Source: Rhodospirillales bacterium
Lineage (GTDB): Bacteria; Pseudomonadota; Alphaproteobacteria; Dongiales; Dongiaceae
Direction: 5' to 3'
Assembly (NCBI GenBank): GCA_009885795.1
Contig: VFKA01000003.1
Span: forward strand, 112,609 to 176,608
DNA: 64,000 bases
The translations under genes and the position numbers were made by a program. The notes below the pieces were generated by a model, which did no database searches, was not told where the DNA came from, and was given only the letters and a program-made list of their open reading frames with translations. Below are positions 53,598-63,781 of this stretch, piece after piece (the first letter of the stretch is position 1; every line of letters begins with the position of its first letter).

Positions 53598-54462
53598 TCC
53601 CGGCGCGCTCGCGCGCGTAATCGGCGAGCGCGGCGACCAGCCGGCCGAGATTGGATGCGAGCGCGGCGAAGCCATCGTTGCGCTCCAGCGTCGCGTCGTC
53701 GAGATAGAGCCGCCGGTTCACCTCGATCTGCAGGCTGTGGCGTCGCAGCAAGGGATCGCTGTAGCGGTTGACGATCTCGGCCCCCTTGAAGGGATCGTTG
53801 AGGCGGACGGTGTAACCCATGGCTTCGAGCGTCCGGCCGACGAACGCGGTGAACTCCGCCTCGCAAGTCGTGCCATCGCCGTCGCTGAGCACGATGTCGG
53901 CGCGCGGATCCCCGTCGCCGCCCCGCTCGCGTCCATGCGCGCGCATCGAATGGCAGTTGAGGTGCCAGACCGCGCCGAAGCGCGAGGCCGCGCCATCGAT
54001 GAGCGCCCGAAGCTCGGCGTGATAGGGGCGATGATAGCGCTCGATGCGCCGCGCGACCTCTGCCACGGCCAGGCGCCGGTCATAGACCGGCAGCGCCGGG
54101 CTCACCAGGCTGCGGATGAGCCCGAGGCCGCGCCGGCTGCGTTCGGTGGGATTGATCGCGTCGGGCCAGGGCTCGGCCAGAAGCGCCGGCTCGATGTCGG
54201 TCTCGTGCCGGTTGGGATCGATGTAGCTTCTGGGGAAGAGGGCCGCCAGCAGCGCCGCGCCGTGGGATGGCGCCTCGGCGAAGAGCTCGTCCACATAGGA
54301 ATCCTCGGCCCGGCGCAACTCCGCGAACGGCGCCGAATGCCCGAAATCCTCCGGATAGTCGCGCCCGCTATGCGGCGAATCGAGAACGACCGGTCGCGGC
54401 TCGCCGGCCGGGTCGTGGCGGGCGAGGACGCCTTCGACGATGTAGCTCGCGGTCCCCGTCAT
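53530..54462 (-). CDS. N-formylglutamate amidohydrolase
   Basis: 310 residues. Family blocks [56 protein letters not shown] and [13 protein letters not shown] match the FGase (HutG-type) family, a zinc hydrolase of histidine breakdown or related formyl-amino-acid clean-up. No other hut gene is nearby. The C-terminal ~22 residues overlap nadK on the opposite strand. Confidence 0.9.
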   Translation of the reverse strand: MTGTASYIVEGVLARHDPAGEPRPVVLDSPHSGRDYPEDFGHSAPFAELRRAEDSYVDELFAEAPSHGAALLAALFPRSYIDPNRHETDIEPALLAEPWPDAINPTERSRRGLGLIRSLVSPALPVYDRRLAVAEVARRIERYHRPYHAELRALIDGAASRFGAVWHLNCHSMRAHGRERGGDGDPRADIVLSDGDGTTCEAEFTAFVGRTLEAMGYTVRLNDPFKGAEIVNRYSDPLLRRHSLQIEVNRRLYLDDATLERNDGFAALASNLGRLVAALADYARERAGITAGTARAGSAPRDCVRDRREA

Positions 54463-54490
54463 CCTGCCCCCATCGCCGCCGCCTGGCTTT

Positions 54491-54718
54491 CCTCATCCTT
54501 CGAGACGGCCCTGCGGGCCTCCTCAGGATGAGGAAAACCAACAAGAAGCCTCATGGTGAGGAGGCCCGTAGGGCCGTCTCGAACCATGAGTTGCCGCACC
54601 CCTGGCGCATCATGGTTCGAGACGGCCGCTGACGCGGCCTCCTCACCATGAGGTTCTTCGGGGGTTTCCTCACCCTGAGGAGCGCCCGAAAGGGCGCGTC
54701 TCGAAGGGCGAGGAAACC
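54491..54718. repeat. Array of palindromic intergenic repeats
   Basis: Three or four related units in alternating orientation: CCTTCGAGACGGCCCTGCGG with GCCTCCTCAGGATGAGG; then CCTCATGGTGAGGAGG with CCGTCTCGAACCATGAG; then GGTTCGAGACGGCCGCTGAC with CCTCCTCACCATGAGG; then CTCACCCTGAGGAGCGCCCG with CGCGTCTCGAAGGGCGAGG. It fills most of the 328-bp gap between the amidohydrolase and argE. No gene is supported here. Confidence 0.85.
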
Positions 54719-54790
54719 CATAACGCCCAAATGTGACTGCTCACTTACCACCCCTGGCGCCCTGCCCATGCCTCGTTCATACTACACTCC

Positions 54791-55957
54791 ATGCAATCCC
54801 CCTCGCCCGATGTTCTCGCCATGGTGCGCCGGCTGATCGCCTTCGACACCACCAGCCGCAATTCCAATCTCGACCTCATCCACTATGTGCGGGATTACCT
54901 TAAGCAGCACGGCGTCGACTCGCGCCTCGTTCACGACGAGACCAAGGGCAAGGCCAATCTCTACGCCACCCTGGGACCGCAAGACCGGCCCGGCATCGCG
55001 CTCTCCGGCCACACCGACGTCGTGCCCGTGGACGGGCAGGAATGGTCGAGCGATCCGTGGACCTTGACCGAGCGCGACGGGCGGCTCTATGGCCGCGGCG
55101 CCTGCGACATGAAGGGCTTCATCGGCGTGGCGCTCGCCGCGGTGCCCGAATTCCTGAAACGCGGCCTCAAGACGCCGATCCACATCGTCCTCTCCCATGA
55201 CGAGGAGGTGGGCTGCGTCGGCGTGCGGCGCCTGCTCGCGATCTTGCGCGGCATGCCCAACCGCCCCTATGCCGCCATCATCGGCGAACCCACGAGCATG
55301 AAGGTGACCATCGGCCACAAGGGCAAGAGAAGTGCCCGCGCCCGCGTGCGCGGCCTCGAATGCCATTCGTCGCTGGCGCCCAAGGGCGTGAACGCGGTCG
55401 AGGTGGCGGCGCGCATCGTCGTTCACTTGAGCGACATGGGCCGGCGCTTCGCCGCCAAGGGCCCTTACGACCACGATTATGACGTGCCGCACGCGACGGT
55501 TCACACCGGAATCATCCACGGCGGCACGGCGCTCAACATCGTGCCCAAGGATTGCCATTTCGACTTCGAGTTCCGCTATCTGCCGGAGAACGACCCCGAC
55601 GCGCTCTTCGGCGAGCTTCGGCAATTCATCGAGCGCGACATCCTGCCGGCGATGCACAAGGTGAGCGCGGACACCGGCGTCGCGTTCGAGGACTTTCCGT
55701 CCTTCCCCGGATTGAACACGCCCGAGGACAGCGAGATCGTCCAGCTGGTGAAGGCGCTGACCGGCGCCAACGCGGTGGCCAAGGTCGCCTTCGGCACCGA
55801 GGCCGGCCTCTTCCAGGAGGCCGACATCGCCACCGTCATCTGCGGTCCCGGCAGCATCGAGCAGGCGCACAAGCCCGACGAGTATGTCAGCCTGGATCAG
55901 CTCGGGGAATGCGAAGCGTTCATGCGCCGCCTCCTGGGCCGGGTCTGCGCGGCCTGA
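54791..55957 (+). CDS. argE: Acetylornithine deacetylase (ArgE-type M20 peptidase)
   Basis: 388 residues. Zinc ligands in LSGHTDVVPVDGQEW and GRGACDMKGFIGV, catalytic Glu pair in LSHDEEVGCVGV, the IIGEPTSMKVTIGHKGK dimer-domain start, and FGTEAGLFQEADI near the C-terminus. It removes the acetyl group from N-acetylornithine in arginine synthesis; closely related M20 enzymes cannot be excluded. Confidence 0.9.
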   Translation: MQSPSPDVLAMVRRLIAFDTTSRNSNLDLIHYVRDYLKQHGVDSRLVHDETKGKANLYATLGPQDRPGIALSGHTDVVPVDGQEWSSDPWTLTERDGRLYGRGACDMKGFIGVALAAVPEFLKRGLKTPIHIVLSHDEEVGCVGVRRLLAILRGMPNRPYAAIIGEPTSMKVTIGHKGKRSARARVRGLECHSSLAPKGVNAVEVAARIVVHLSDMGRRFAAKGPYDHDYDVPHATVHTGIIHGGTALNIVPKDCHFDFEFRYLPENDPDALFGELRQFIERDILPAMHKVSADTGVAFEDFPSFPGLNTPEDSEIVQLVKALTGANAVAKVAFGTEAGLFQEADIATVICGPGSIEQAHKPDEYVSLDQLGECEAFMRRLLGRVCAA

Positions 55958-56017
55958 TTGGGGCAGCGGGGCCGTGCCTGTGGCTGGCGCCGGCCGCAAG
56001 CGCGGAAAAACACTTCT

Positions 56018-56088
56018 GTCGCCCCGACGAAAGTCGGGGCCAACCGCGAAATGGCTCGATGGATTCCGGCTTTCGCCGGAATGACAGT
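56018..56088. repeat. Two REP-type palindromes before the hydrolase gene
   Basis: GCCCCGACGAAAGTCGGGGC (about 56021-56040) and GATTCCGGCTTTCGCCGGAA (about 56062-56081) followed by TGACA. Both are perfect or near-perfect hairpins of widespread types. Confidence 0.85.
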
Positions 56089-56091
56089 CTA

Positions 56092-56904
56092 ATGGAGAAG
56101 GGGACGCAACCCCTTCGCAAAGGACTGCGTTCCCTTTCCGTGGTCATCGCCCTGTGCCTCGCGCCGGCCGCGATCGCCGGCGACGCTGCGGGCAAAGCGG
56201 CGCGAAGTTGGGCGGGCGCCGACGCCTATGTCCGGGTCGAGAACGAGGAGTTGCGCCGCGTCATCGTCTCGGGGCCGATGGCGGCGCCGTACATGGCGAC
56301 GATCCTGGACCGCCTCTCGCGCGATCCGCCTCGGGGCGTGGTGCTCCTCTTTCACGGCTGCTTTTATCGGCCCGGCGAGCCCGACATGGGCGCGCAGGCG
56401 CGTTTCCTGGCCGGGCTCGGCTACGCTGTCCTTCTCCCCAACAGCTTCAAGCGCGAGGGCCGGATGGCGACCTGCGACCCGCGCACGAGGGTCGCCTTGA
56501 AGGACGCCGACCTCGAGGCCGCGCACGGCTTGCGCCTCGAGGAGATCGCATTCGCGGTGGACAGGGTCCGCGCCTTGCCCTGGGCCCGGGGCCGGCGGCT
56601 CATCCTCGCCGGCTATGGCGAAGGCGCCGACGCGGTCCTGGCGTTCGCCCACAAGGCGGTCTCGGCGCGCGTCGCCATCGACGCCAGATGCCGGCACGGC
56701 CTCGACCTCGATCCGCCGGCGCCGACCTTCATTCTGACCTCAAGCCGGGTACCGACTGTCGCCGAACCAAACCGCTGTCGAGAGGCGGCCGCCGGCGATC
56801 CCTTCGTCGAACTCCATGAGCCCGAGGGCAGCCTGTCGAACGCGCTACTCTACCGCGACGCACAAACCGCGCTCTCGCGGTTCCTCGCCCGAATCGATCT
56901 GTAG
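56092..56904 (+). CDS. Secreted alpha/beta hydrolase (dienelactone-hydrolase-like)
   Basis: 270 residues from the ATG at 56092. Signal peptide (SLSVVIALCLAPAAIAGDA), then GVVLLFHGCFYRPGEPD (oxyanion strand), YAVLLPNSFKREGRM, and the nucleophile elbow position reads LAGYGEGADAVLAF: Gly-Tyr-Gly-Glu-Gly, so the usual Ser/Cys is replaced by Gly-Glu. That raises doubt about classical activity. The first codons contain a short inverted sequence GGGGACGC-AACCCCTTC. It is convergent with the RTX remnant. Confidence 0.7.
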   Translation: MEKGTQPLRKGLRSLSVVIALCLAPAAIAGDAAGKAARSWAGADAYVRVENEELRRVIVSGPMAAPYMATILDRLSRDPPRGVVLLFHGCFYRPGEPDMGAQARFLAGLGYAVLLPNSFKREGRMATCDPRTRVALKDADLEAAHGLRLEEIAFAVDRVRALPWARGRRLILAGYGEGADAVLAFAHKAVSARVAIDARCRHGLDLDPPAPTFILTSSRVPTVAEPNRCREAAAGDPFVELHEPEGSLSNALLYRDAQTALSRFLARIDL

Positions 56905-56920
56905 AAGGGAATCGGCGACC

Positions 56921-59121
56921 CTACAAGACGAAGTCCGCGGCCGTGAAGTCTTCGGTAACGCCATCCACCCAGATCGCAATCTCGAGGTTGCTGTCTTCGT
57001 CGGTGTTGCCGAGGATCCATGTGCCGTCGTTGCCGGTCGGACTCGTGTTCTCGTCTTCGTAAAAGAAGGCCAATTCGCCGGGGTCCAAGCCTCCAAAACC
57101 GAAGACCTCGCCGACGAAGTCGAACGCGTCGTTGCCGTTCTCCTCGTCGTCGGCGTCGATGTCCGAGACATCGATCAGGTCGCCGTAGTAGGGGTCGTCC
57201 GCTCCGGCGAAATTGTAGACGATGTCGTAATACCCGTCCCCCCCCATCTTCGCTGTAGGAATCGCCGGTCGAATTGAAATCGATCACATCGGGATCGGAT
57301 TCGTCGGCGGCGTAAATCTTGTCGGCACCGAGCCCGCCGACCAACGTGTCGACGCCTTCGCCGCCGATGAGCGTGTCGTAGCCCGACCCGCCGTACATGT
57401 AGTCGTCGCCGCCGGCGTCGTCTCCGTCGCTATTCGTGGAATCCTCTCCATCGCCGGACATGAGGTCATTGCCGGTGCCGCCATACATCACGTCGTTGCC
57501 GTAGCCGTAAGATTCATCGTCATTGGAAAATGCGTCGCCATACATGAAGTCGTTGCCGCCACCGCCATGCATGGTGTCGTGACCGAATCCGAAGGCGTCG
57601 TAACTAATGGAGCGCGCGTCGCCGTACATGGTGTCGTCACCGCCGCCACCTTGCATCGAATCGTTGCCATAGCCATAGGCCTCGTCATTGGAAAATGCGT
57701 CGCCGACCATCATGTCGCCGCTGCCGTCGTAGTACGAGTACGAGTAATCCCCGAACATGGTGTCGTCGCCATAGCCGTACGCCCTGCCGTGGTTGCCATA
57801 GGCGTCGCCGACCATGTTGTCGTAGCCGTAGCCCCCGTACATGAGATCCGCGCCGAACCCGTAGGCATTTCCTTCATCGTAGATCCAGGCGTCGCCGAAC
57901 ATTTCGTCGGAGCCGTCGCCGCCGTGCATCACGTCGTCGCCGTAGCCGTGGGCGTCGGCGTAGCGGGCATACGCGTCGCCGACCATGAAGTCTTCGCTTT
58001 CGTCCGCGTCCTCGGACGCATATTTGCCGCCATACATGGTGTCGTTGCCGAAGCCGAAGGTGTCGCCGGATTCGTAGCCTTCCTCGCCGCCGGTCGAGGC
58101 GGCGTCGCCGATCAGCTTGTCTTCGCCGAAATTGCCATACATGAGGTCGTGGCCGGTGCCGCGCGCCGAGCCGCCGAGGGCGCCGTCGGGCCCGCCGTCG
58201 ACGTAGTAGTATTGCTGCGCCGCGTCGCCGACTAATATGTCGTCGCCGCCGCCGCCGTCCATAGTGTCGTCGCCGGAGCCGAACGCGTAATCCTCGGCGT
58301 AAGCGTCGCCGATCAAAAAGTCGTAGCCGCCGCCGCCGTACATCAGATCGTCGCCATAGCCCTTCGCCACGTTGTCGCTCGAATAGGCGTCGCCCACCAT
58401 CAAGTCGTCGCCATAGCCCTCGTCGTCGCCGTAGATAGAGCGATCACCATACATGGTGTCGTTGCCCTTGCCGATGGCGAGCACGTCTTCCGACCCGGCG
58501 TCGCCGACCAGGAAGTCGTCGTTGTCCCCGCCATAGATGCGATCCTTGCCGCTGCCCGTGGCCGGGCCGGCGTAGGAATAGGCGTCGCCGAAGACAGTGT
58601 CGTAGCCCTCTCCCCCGTCCAGGGTGTCGTTGTTCGTCCCCGTGGCCGAGGAACCGAAGGCGAGCGCGTCGCCGACGATCAAATCGCTGTCATAGCCGCC
58701 ATAGATGAGGTCGCGTTTTTGGCCGACCGCGTTGCCGTGATAGGGCGCGAAGTCGCCCACCAGCGTGTCGTCGCCGTCGTACCCGAAGATGCGGTCGTTG
58801 CCCGCCGCCCCGGTTGCGAACCCTTCATCGAGGTCCACATAAAGATTGCCGCCATTGTACCAGGCCCAGGTGTCGCCGGGCTCGTCGCTGCCGCCGTCGA
58901 TGTAGTCGTTGCCCTTGCCGCCGTCGAGCGTGTCGTCGCCGTTGCCGCCGAAGAGTCCGTCATTGCCCTTGCCGCCATCGAGGAAATCGTCGCCGTCGTC
59001 GCCTTCCAGAAAATCGCTGCCGTCGCCGCCATGGATCGTGTCGTCGTCCTCGCCGCCATGGAGTGCGTCGTCGCCCTTGCCGCCGTCGATGAAGTCGTCG
59101 CCGTCGAAGCCATAGCGGATT
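56921..59121 (-). pseudogene. RTX-type calcium-binding repeat protein, start missing and frameshifted
   Basis: Roughly 730 codons of Gly/Asp repeats in two frames. The first ~60 residues are classical RTX nonapeptides (GKGNDGLFGGNGDDTLDGG), then longer compound units of the type GDAFSN-DESYGYGNDVMYGG. The main frame runs straight on from the end of the histidine kinase gene with no ATG/GTG/TTG in the junction; the first Met lies about 215 residues into the repeats. At an 8-G tract (57238-57245) the frame shifts, and the normal RTX C-terminus GGDGYYDIVYNFAGADD then FEAF-like acidic segment ends at 56921 in another frame. Either a decayed gene or a sequencing slip at the tract plus 5' loss. Confidence 0.72.
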
Positions 59122-60481
59122 TTAAGGGGACGCTTCCCTGTATCCCGTCGCGCGCGGCGCGGCCGCCGGAAGGTCGAGCACGGCGCGCAAGCCCCCCAGC
59201 GGCGAGGCATCGAGCATCGCCTTGCCGTCATAAAGCTCGGCGATGTCGCGCACGATGGCCAGACCATGGCCGCTCCCCGGCACGCGCTCATCCAACCGCT
59301 TGCCGCGCTGAAAGAGGCCGTCCCGGTCATCGGATGCGAGACCCGGCCCATCGTCATCGACGGTGATGTGAAGCCGATCCTCACGCCTCTCCGCCCGCAC
59401 TTCGATGCGCGAGCGGCCCCATTTGCAGGCGTTATCGATGAGATTGCCCAGCATCTCCTCCAAATCCTGGCGCTCGCCGCGAAACATCAGGCCCGGCTCG
59501 CAAACGACCTCGATGGCGACGCCGCGATCGCGGTGAAGACGAAGCAGCGTGCGCCGAAGATCCTCGATCGCCGGGGCCACCTCGGTGCGGATGCCGATGA
59601 CGCCGCGCGCGGCGGCCGTGCGCGCCCGCGACAGGTAGTGATCGACTTGGCCGCGCATCGCCGCGATCTGCCGGCGCACGGTCTGGGCGAAGGCGTCCTC
59701 GCCGCGCTCGGCCTCGTTGGCCAGCACGGCGAGCGGCGTCTTCAACGCATGGGCGAGATTGCTCACATGGGTCCGCGCGCGCTCCACCACCGCGGCGTTG
59801 TGCTCGAGCAGGTTGTTGAGCTCGTTCGACAGCGGCGCGATCTCGGAGGGGAAGTCGCCCTCGAGCCGGCTGGCCTCTCCCATGCGTATCGCGATCAGCG
59901 CCTGGCGCACAAGGCGCAACGGCCGCAAGCCATATCGCACTTGAACGAGCAGCGCGATCAAGAGGCCGGCGCCGAGCACGCTCAAGGACCAGGCAAGCGC
60001 GATATTGAAGCCGCGGATCTCCGCCTCGATCTCTCCGGTGCCGCCCGCGACGATGTAGCGCAAAGCCGCCGGCGCTCCCGGCAGCTTGATGTCGCGTGCC
60101 ACCGCGCGAAGCCGATTGCCGTCGGCATCGCCGATGTCATAGCCGGTGGCCTGGCCCGGCAGGGTCGCCTGGTCCGTCGCCAGGGTCTGGTCCCACAACG
60201 AGCGCGAGCGCTGCGCCTCCATGCCCGGCGCCGACACCTGCCAATACCATCCGGACAGCGCCTGGTCGAAGCGCGGATCGCCCAACGCGGCGTCGATAGC
60301 AAGAACGCCCGTGGGGTCGATCTCGCTGCCGGCGACCAGCGCCTCGAGATAGACGACGAGGCGGGCATCGAAGCTTCGTAGCGCCGAGCCGGCGAACAAC
60401 GACGACAGCAGGAAACCGCCGATGGCCAGCGCCGCCGCCATCCACAATCCCGCGGCGACGACCAGCCGAAGCGCCAGCGAA

Positions 60482-60495
<14 letters not shown>
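59122..60495 (-). CDS. Two-component sensor histidine kinase
   Basis: 457 residues. Two membrane helices (about 12-34 and 168-190) enclose a ~130-residue periplasmic sensor of the PhoQ/QseC kind, then HAMP, H-box NLAHALKTPLAVLANEAERG, N-box LIDNACKWGRSRIEV, and G boxes DDDGPGLASDDRDGLFQRGK and GSGHGLAIVRDI. It overlaps the response regulator gene by 14 bp. The stop (TAA) abuts the RTX remnant directly. Confidence 0.92.
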
Positions 60496-61156
<661 letters not shown>

Positions 61157-61164
61157 GGCTTCCC

Positions 61165-61479
61165 TCAGTTCCCCCCGCCCCGCCAATCGAGGATCTCGCC
61201 ACTGCCGCCATCGACGATGACGTCGGCGACATTGCCGTTCTCGTCGAGGACTTTCAGGTTGTAGATCCAGCGCCCGGGGCCGACCTCCTGCAGTTCGGCG
61301 TCGAGCAGGCGCCCGTCGCCGCGCCGCTTCAACTTGCGGACGATCTTGTTGAGCGGGATGACCTCGCCCGACTCGACCGCCTCGCGGGCGCGCTGCTGCT
61401 CATTTTTCGTCTTCGCTTCGGCCGGATGGCCGGCGGCGAGGCTCGTCAGCAGGATCAGCATGGCAAGAAACAGGCGCAT
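61165..61479 (-). CDS. Secreted PepSY-domain protein
   Basis: 104 residues. Signal peptide (MRLFLAMLILLTSLAAGHPA), then a PepSY domain: EVIPLNKIVRKLKRRGDGRL, DAELQEVGPGRWIYNLKVLD and NVADVIVDGGSGEILDWRG. PepSY proteins are periplasmic and often accompany PhoP-like systems. First gene of the PepSY-regulator-kinase operon, 8 bp before the regulator. Confidence 0.9.
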   Translation of the reverse strand: MRLFLAMLILLTSLAAGHPAEAKTKNEQQRAREAVESGEVIPLNKIVRKLKRRGDGRLLDAELQEVGPGRWIYNLKVLDENGNVADVIVDGGSGEILDWRGGGN

Positions 61480-61506
61480 GGGATGGGTTCATTAGGCCGC
61501 ACCGGC

Positions 61507-61543
61507 TGAACGCCGGATGAACGGCTCTCTCCGTGTTCGTTCA
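61507..61543. promoter_or_regulatory. TGAACG repeats between PepSY gene and the divergent secreted gene
   Basis: TGAACG at 61507-61512 and 61518-61523 are direct repeats with 5 bases between them (11-bp period), the geometry of OmpR/PhoP-family operators. An inverted CGTTCA is at 61538-61543 and GGTTCA at 61486-61491. Both divergent genes could be controlled by the adjacent response regulator; inference. Confidence 0.5.
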
Positions 61544-61605
61544 GGGGGATTGTCGCAGACTCGGCCTCAGTTAGCCACGCTTGAACCAAACGAAGGAGGC
61601 TCCCC

Positions 61606-62109
61606 ATGTTTAAGACGGCACTATTGGCACTAGCGATCCTGGGCGGCGCCGGCGCGCTCGCGGCACCGGTTCTCGCCGATAACGACAGCACGCGGCAATG
61701 GCCGAATTGGAATGACGGGCAACCGCAGCGCCATGACAGGCAGGGCGAGGATGATGACTGGAGGCGCGATTGGGACGACGATGACCAGCGGCGCGATTGG
61801 GACGACGATGACCGGTGGCAGGATGGGAACCGGCGCCACCGGTCCGACAACCAGTGGTCAAACCCTTGGTGGCGGCCCGGCGGCGGACAGGGCTGGTACG
61901 ACAACAACCGCAATCGCTGCGCCGCCTGGCATGGGCGCAGGTTGAGCCAGCGCGACTTGGCGCATTACCTGCGGGGCTTCGGCTATCGCCACATCTTGAA
62001 CTTCGACCGCCGGAACGATGGATACTCGGTCAGGGCGGTCGACCGCGATGGACGGCGCGTCAGGCTGTTCGTCGATGGCCGATGCGGGCGCGTCAGCCGC
62101 TGGCGGTAA
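61606..62109 (+). CDS. Secreted Asp/Arg/Trp-rich protein
   Basis: 167 residues. Signal peptide (ALLALAILGGAGALAAPVLA), a highly charged central region with repeats of RRDWDDDDQRRDWDDDDRW, and a C-terminal globular part (LSQRDLAHYLRGFGYRHILN, YSVRAVDRDGRRVRLFVDGR) that resembles PepSY/BLIP-like small domains. It is divergent from the PepSY-two-component operon and shares its promoter region, so it may be its regulated target. AGGAGG precedes the ATG. Confidence 0.75.
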   Translation: MFKTALLALAILGGAGALAAPVLADNDSTRQWPNWNDGQPQRHDRQGEDDDWRRDWDDDDQRRDWDDDDRWQDGNRRHRSDNQWSNPWWRPGGGQGWYDNNRNRCAAWHGRRLSQRDLAHYLRGFGYRHILNFDRRNDGYSVRAVDRDGRRVRLFVDGRCGRVSRWR

Positions 62110-62125
62110 CCGCGGAGCCTTGTTC

Positions 62126-62165
62126 GGGGACACAATACTTCATGATGATTGAGTGTTGTGTCCCC
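62126..62165. repeat. Inverted repeat (GGGGACACAA...TTGTGTCCCC)
   Basis: Perfect 10-bp arms at 62126-62135 and 62156-62165, extendable to 14 bp with one mismatch, 13-25 bp before the next gene. Confidence 0.85.
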
Positions 62166-62177
62166 GCAACAAGTCTT

Positions 62178-63338
62178 ATGATGCCGTCGATGGCCGACTC
62201 CAAGGACACAAGGCCCGCGACTCAACTGGCGCAGGCGCTCGGAATCATCGAGCCAGCTTATGGCGGCTTGGTGCCGGCGCTGCACTGGTCCACCACCTAC
62301 GAACGCGCGCCCGACGGCGGATATCCGAAGGGCCGCGCCTACGGACGCGACGAGAATCCGAGCTACGACGCGGCCGAGGCAGTGCTGAAGCAGCTAGAGG
62401 GCGGGGCCGAGGCGCTGCTCTTCGCCTCCGGCATGGCCGCCGCCACCGCGGTGTTCCTGGCGCTCTCGCCGGGCGATCACGTGGTCGCGCCACGGGTGAT
62501 GTACTGGGCGCTCCGGAAGTGGCTTAGCCAGACCGGCGCCCGGCTCGGACTCGCCGTCGATTTCGCCGACGCCGATGACAATGACGCGCTCAAAGCCGCA
62601 ATCCGGCCGGGCCGCACGCGCCTCGTCTGGATCGAGACGCCGGCCAATCCGACCTGGGTCGTCACCGACATCGCCGCGGCCGCCTCTATCGCGCACGGCG
62701 CCGGGGCCTTGCTCGCGGTCGATTCGACCGTCGCGACGCCGCTCCTCACCCGGCCGATCGAACACGGGGCGGACATCGTCATGCATGCCGCGACCAAGTA
62801 CCTGAACGGACATTCGGACGTAATCGCCGGCGCGCTGATCGCCCGGGAAAAGGACGAGTTCTGGGCGCGCATTCGCGCCAACCGGGCCGGCATGGGCGGC
62901 ATCCTCGGGCCGATGGAGGCATGGCTGTTGCTCCGGGGCTTGCGCACGCTGCACTTGCGCGTCGCCGCCGCCTGCCAATCGGCGGCGCGTATCGCTCGCT
63001 TCTGCGAAACCCATCCGGCTTGCGTCGGCGTGCTTTATCCGGGCCTGCCGAACAGCCCCGGCCACGCCGTCGCCCTGCGGCAAATGCGGGGAGGATTCGG
63101 CGGGATGCTATCGATCCGCACGCGGGGCGGCGAGGCCGGTGCGTTTCGTGTGGCCGGCGCGCTCAAGGTCTTCAAGCGCGCGACGTCCCTTGGCGGCGTC
63201 GAGAGCCTGGTCGAGCATCGCGCTTCGGTCGAGGGCGCCGGCACGCCGGCCCCGCCCGACATGCTGCGGTTGTCGATCGGAATCGAGGATGTCGAGGATC
63301 TTGTCGCCGACCTCGACCGGGCGCTCGGGGCGGCCTAA
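62178..63338 (+). CDS. Cystathionine beta-lyase-type PLP enzyme (Cys/Met metabolism family)
   Basis: 382-386 residues; ATGs at 62178, 62181 and 62190 are all in frame, and homology begins at TRPATQLAQALGIIEPAYGG. Family blocks: AYGRDENPSYDAAEAVLKQL, EALLFASGMAAATAVFLAL, VWIETPANPTWVVTDI, the PLP-binding Lys in HAATKYLNGHSDVIAGAL, and KVFKRATSLGGVESLVEH. It could be cystathionine beta-lyase, gamma-synthase/lyase or O-acylhomoserine sulfhydrylase; the first is favoured by overall pattern. The end overlaps a convergent PilZ gene by 4 bp. Confidence 0.85.
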   Translation: MMPSMADSKDTRPATQLAQALGIIEPAYGGLVPALHWSTTYERAPDGGYPKGRAYGRDENPSYDAAEAVLKQLEGGAEALLFASGMAAATAVFLALSPGDHVVAPRVMYWALRKWLSQTGARLGLAVDFADADDNDALKAAIRPGRTRLVWIETPANPTWVVTDIAAAASIAHGAGALLAVDSTVATPLLTRPIEHGADIVMHAATKYLNGHSDVIAGALIAREKDEFWARIRANRAGMGGILGPMEAWLLLRGLRTLHLRVAAACQSAARIARFCETHPACVGVLYPGLPNSPGHAVALRQMRGGFGGMLSIRTRGGEAGAFRVAGALKVFKRATSLGGVESLVEHRASVEGAGTPAPPDMLRLSIGIEDVEDLVADLDRALGAA

Positions 63339-63715
63339 CTTAGGTCCGGCGCTTGCAAGAAATACTCGTCCGGCAGGACGCGGCCGATGGCCGCCATCAC
63401 GACATCGGGCGCATCGACGAAGCGAACGCCCAACGTCGTTTCGTTGCTCCAGACGATCTTGACTTGAAAATCCACCGGGCTCGCCATTCGTAGGATCGAA
63501 TTCAAATTCATCATGGCGGCCCCGCCGGCCGGCAAGGGCCGATCGACGCCGAGCCGGGCGCCTTTCAACGATAGATCGAGGACGACGCAATCGACGATTT
63601 TTGGTCCGACAACCAGGCAGCCCGACAGCAGGCCCTTGGCCCGAGGGAATCGCCGGTGCTCGGCCCCAATCGGCCGCGCCTCGTCATCCAGAGTTAGCTT
63701 GTCCGGCAACCTCAC
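63335..63715 (-). CDS. PilZ-domain protein
   Basis: 126 residues. The c-di-GMP motif appears as RRFPRAKG followed by VVLDLSLKGARLGVDRPLP, matching RxxxR and [D/N]xSxxG. Such single-domain PilZ proteins bind c-di-GMP and adjust motility or surface polysaccharide. It is convergent with the PLP enzyme gene and downstream of the acidic-repeat gene. Confidence 0.85.
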   Translation of the reverse strand: MRLPDKLTLDDEARPIGAEHRRFPRAKGLLSGCLVVGPKIVDCVVLDLSLKGARLGVDRPLPAGGAAMMNLNSILRMASPVDFQVKIVWSNETTLGVRFVDAPDVVMAAIGRVLPDEYFLQAPDLS

Positions 63716-63781
63716 ACCTACAGGCCCAATTCACCGGCGCGGAATTGCCATGCCTCGACGACCGCCGTTCCTGGCACCGCG

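Noticed and set aside
54491..54718. Possible CRISPR array
   Set aside because: Units alternate in orientation and are individually palindromic without unique equal-length spacers.
59130..59384. N-terminal extension of the RTX frame
   Set aside because: These codons lie within the histidine kinase gene in another frame and look like chance translation, so they are not a real start for the RTX protein.
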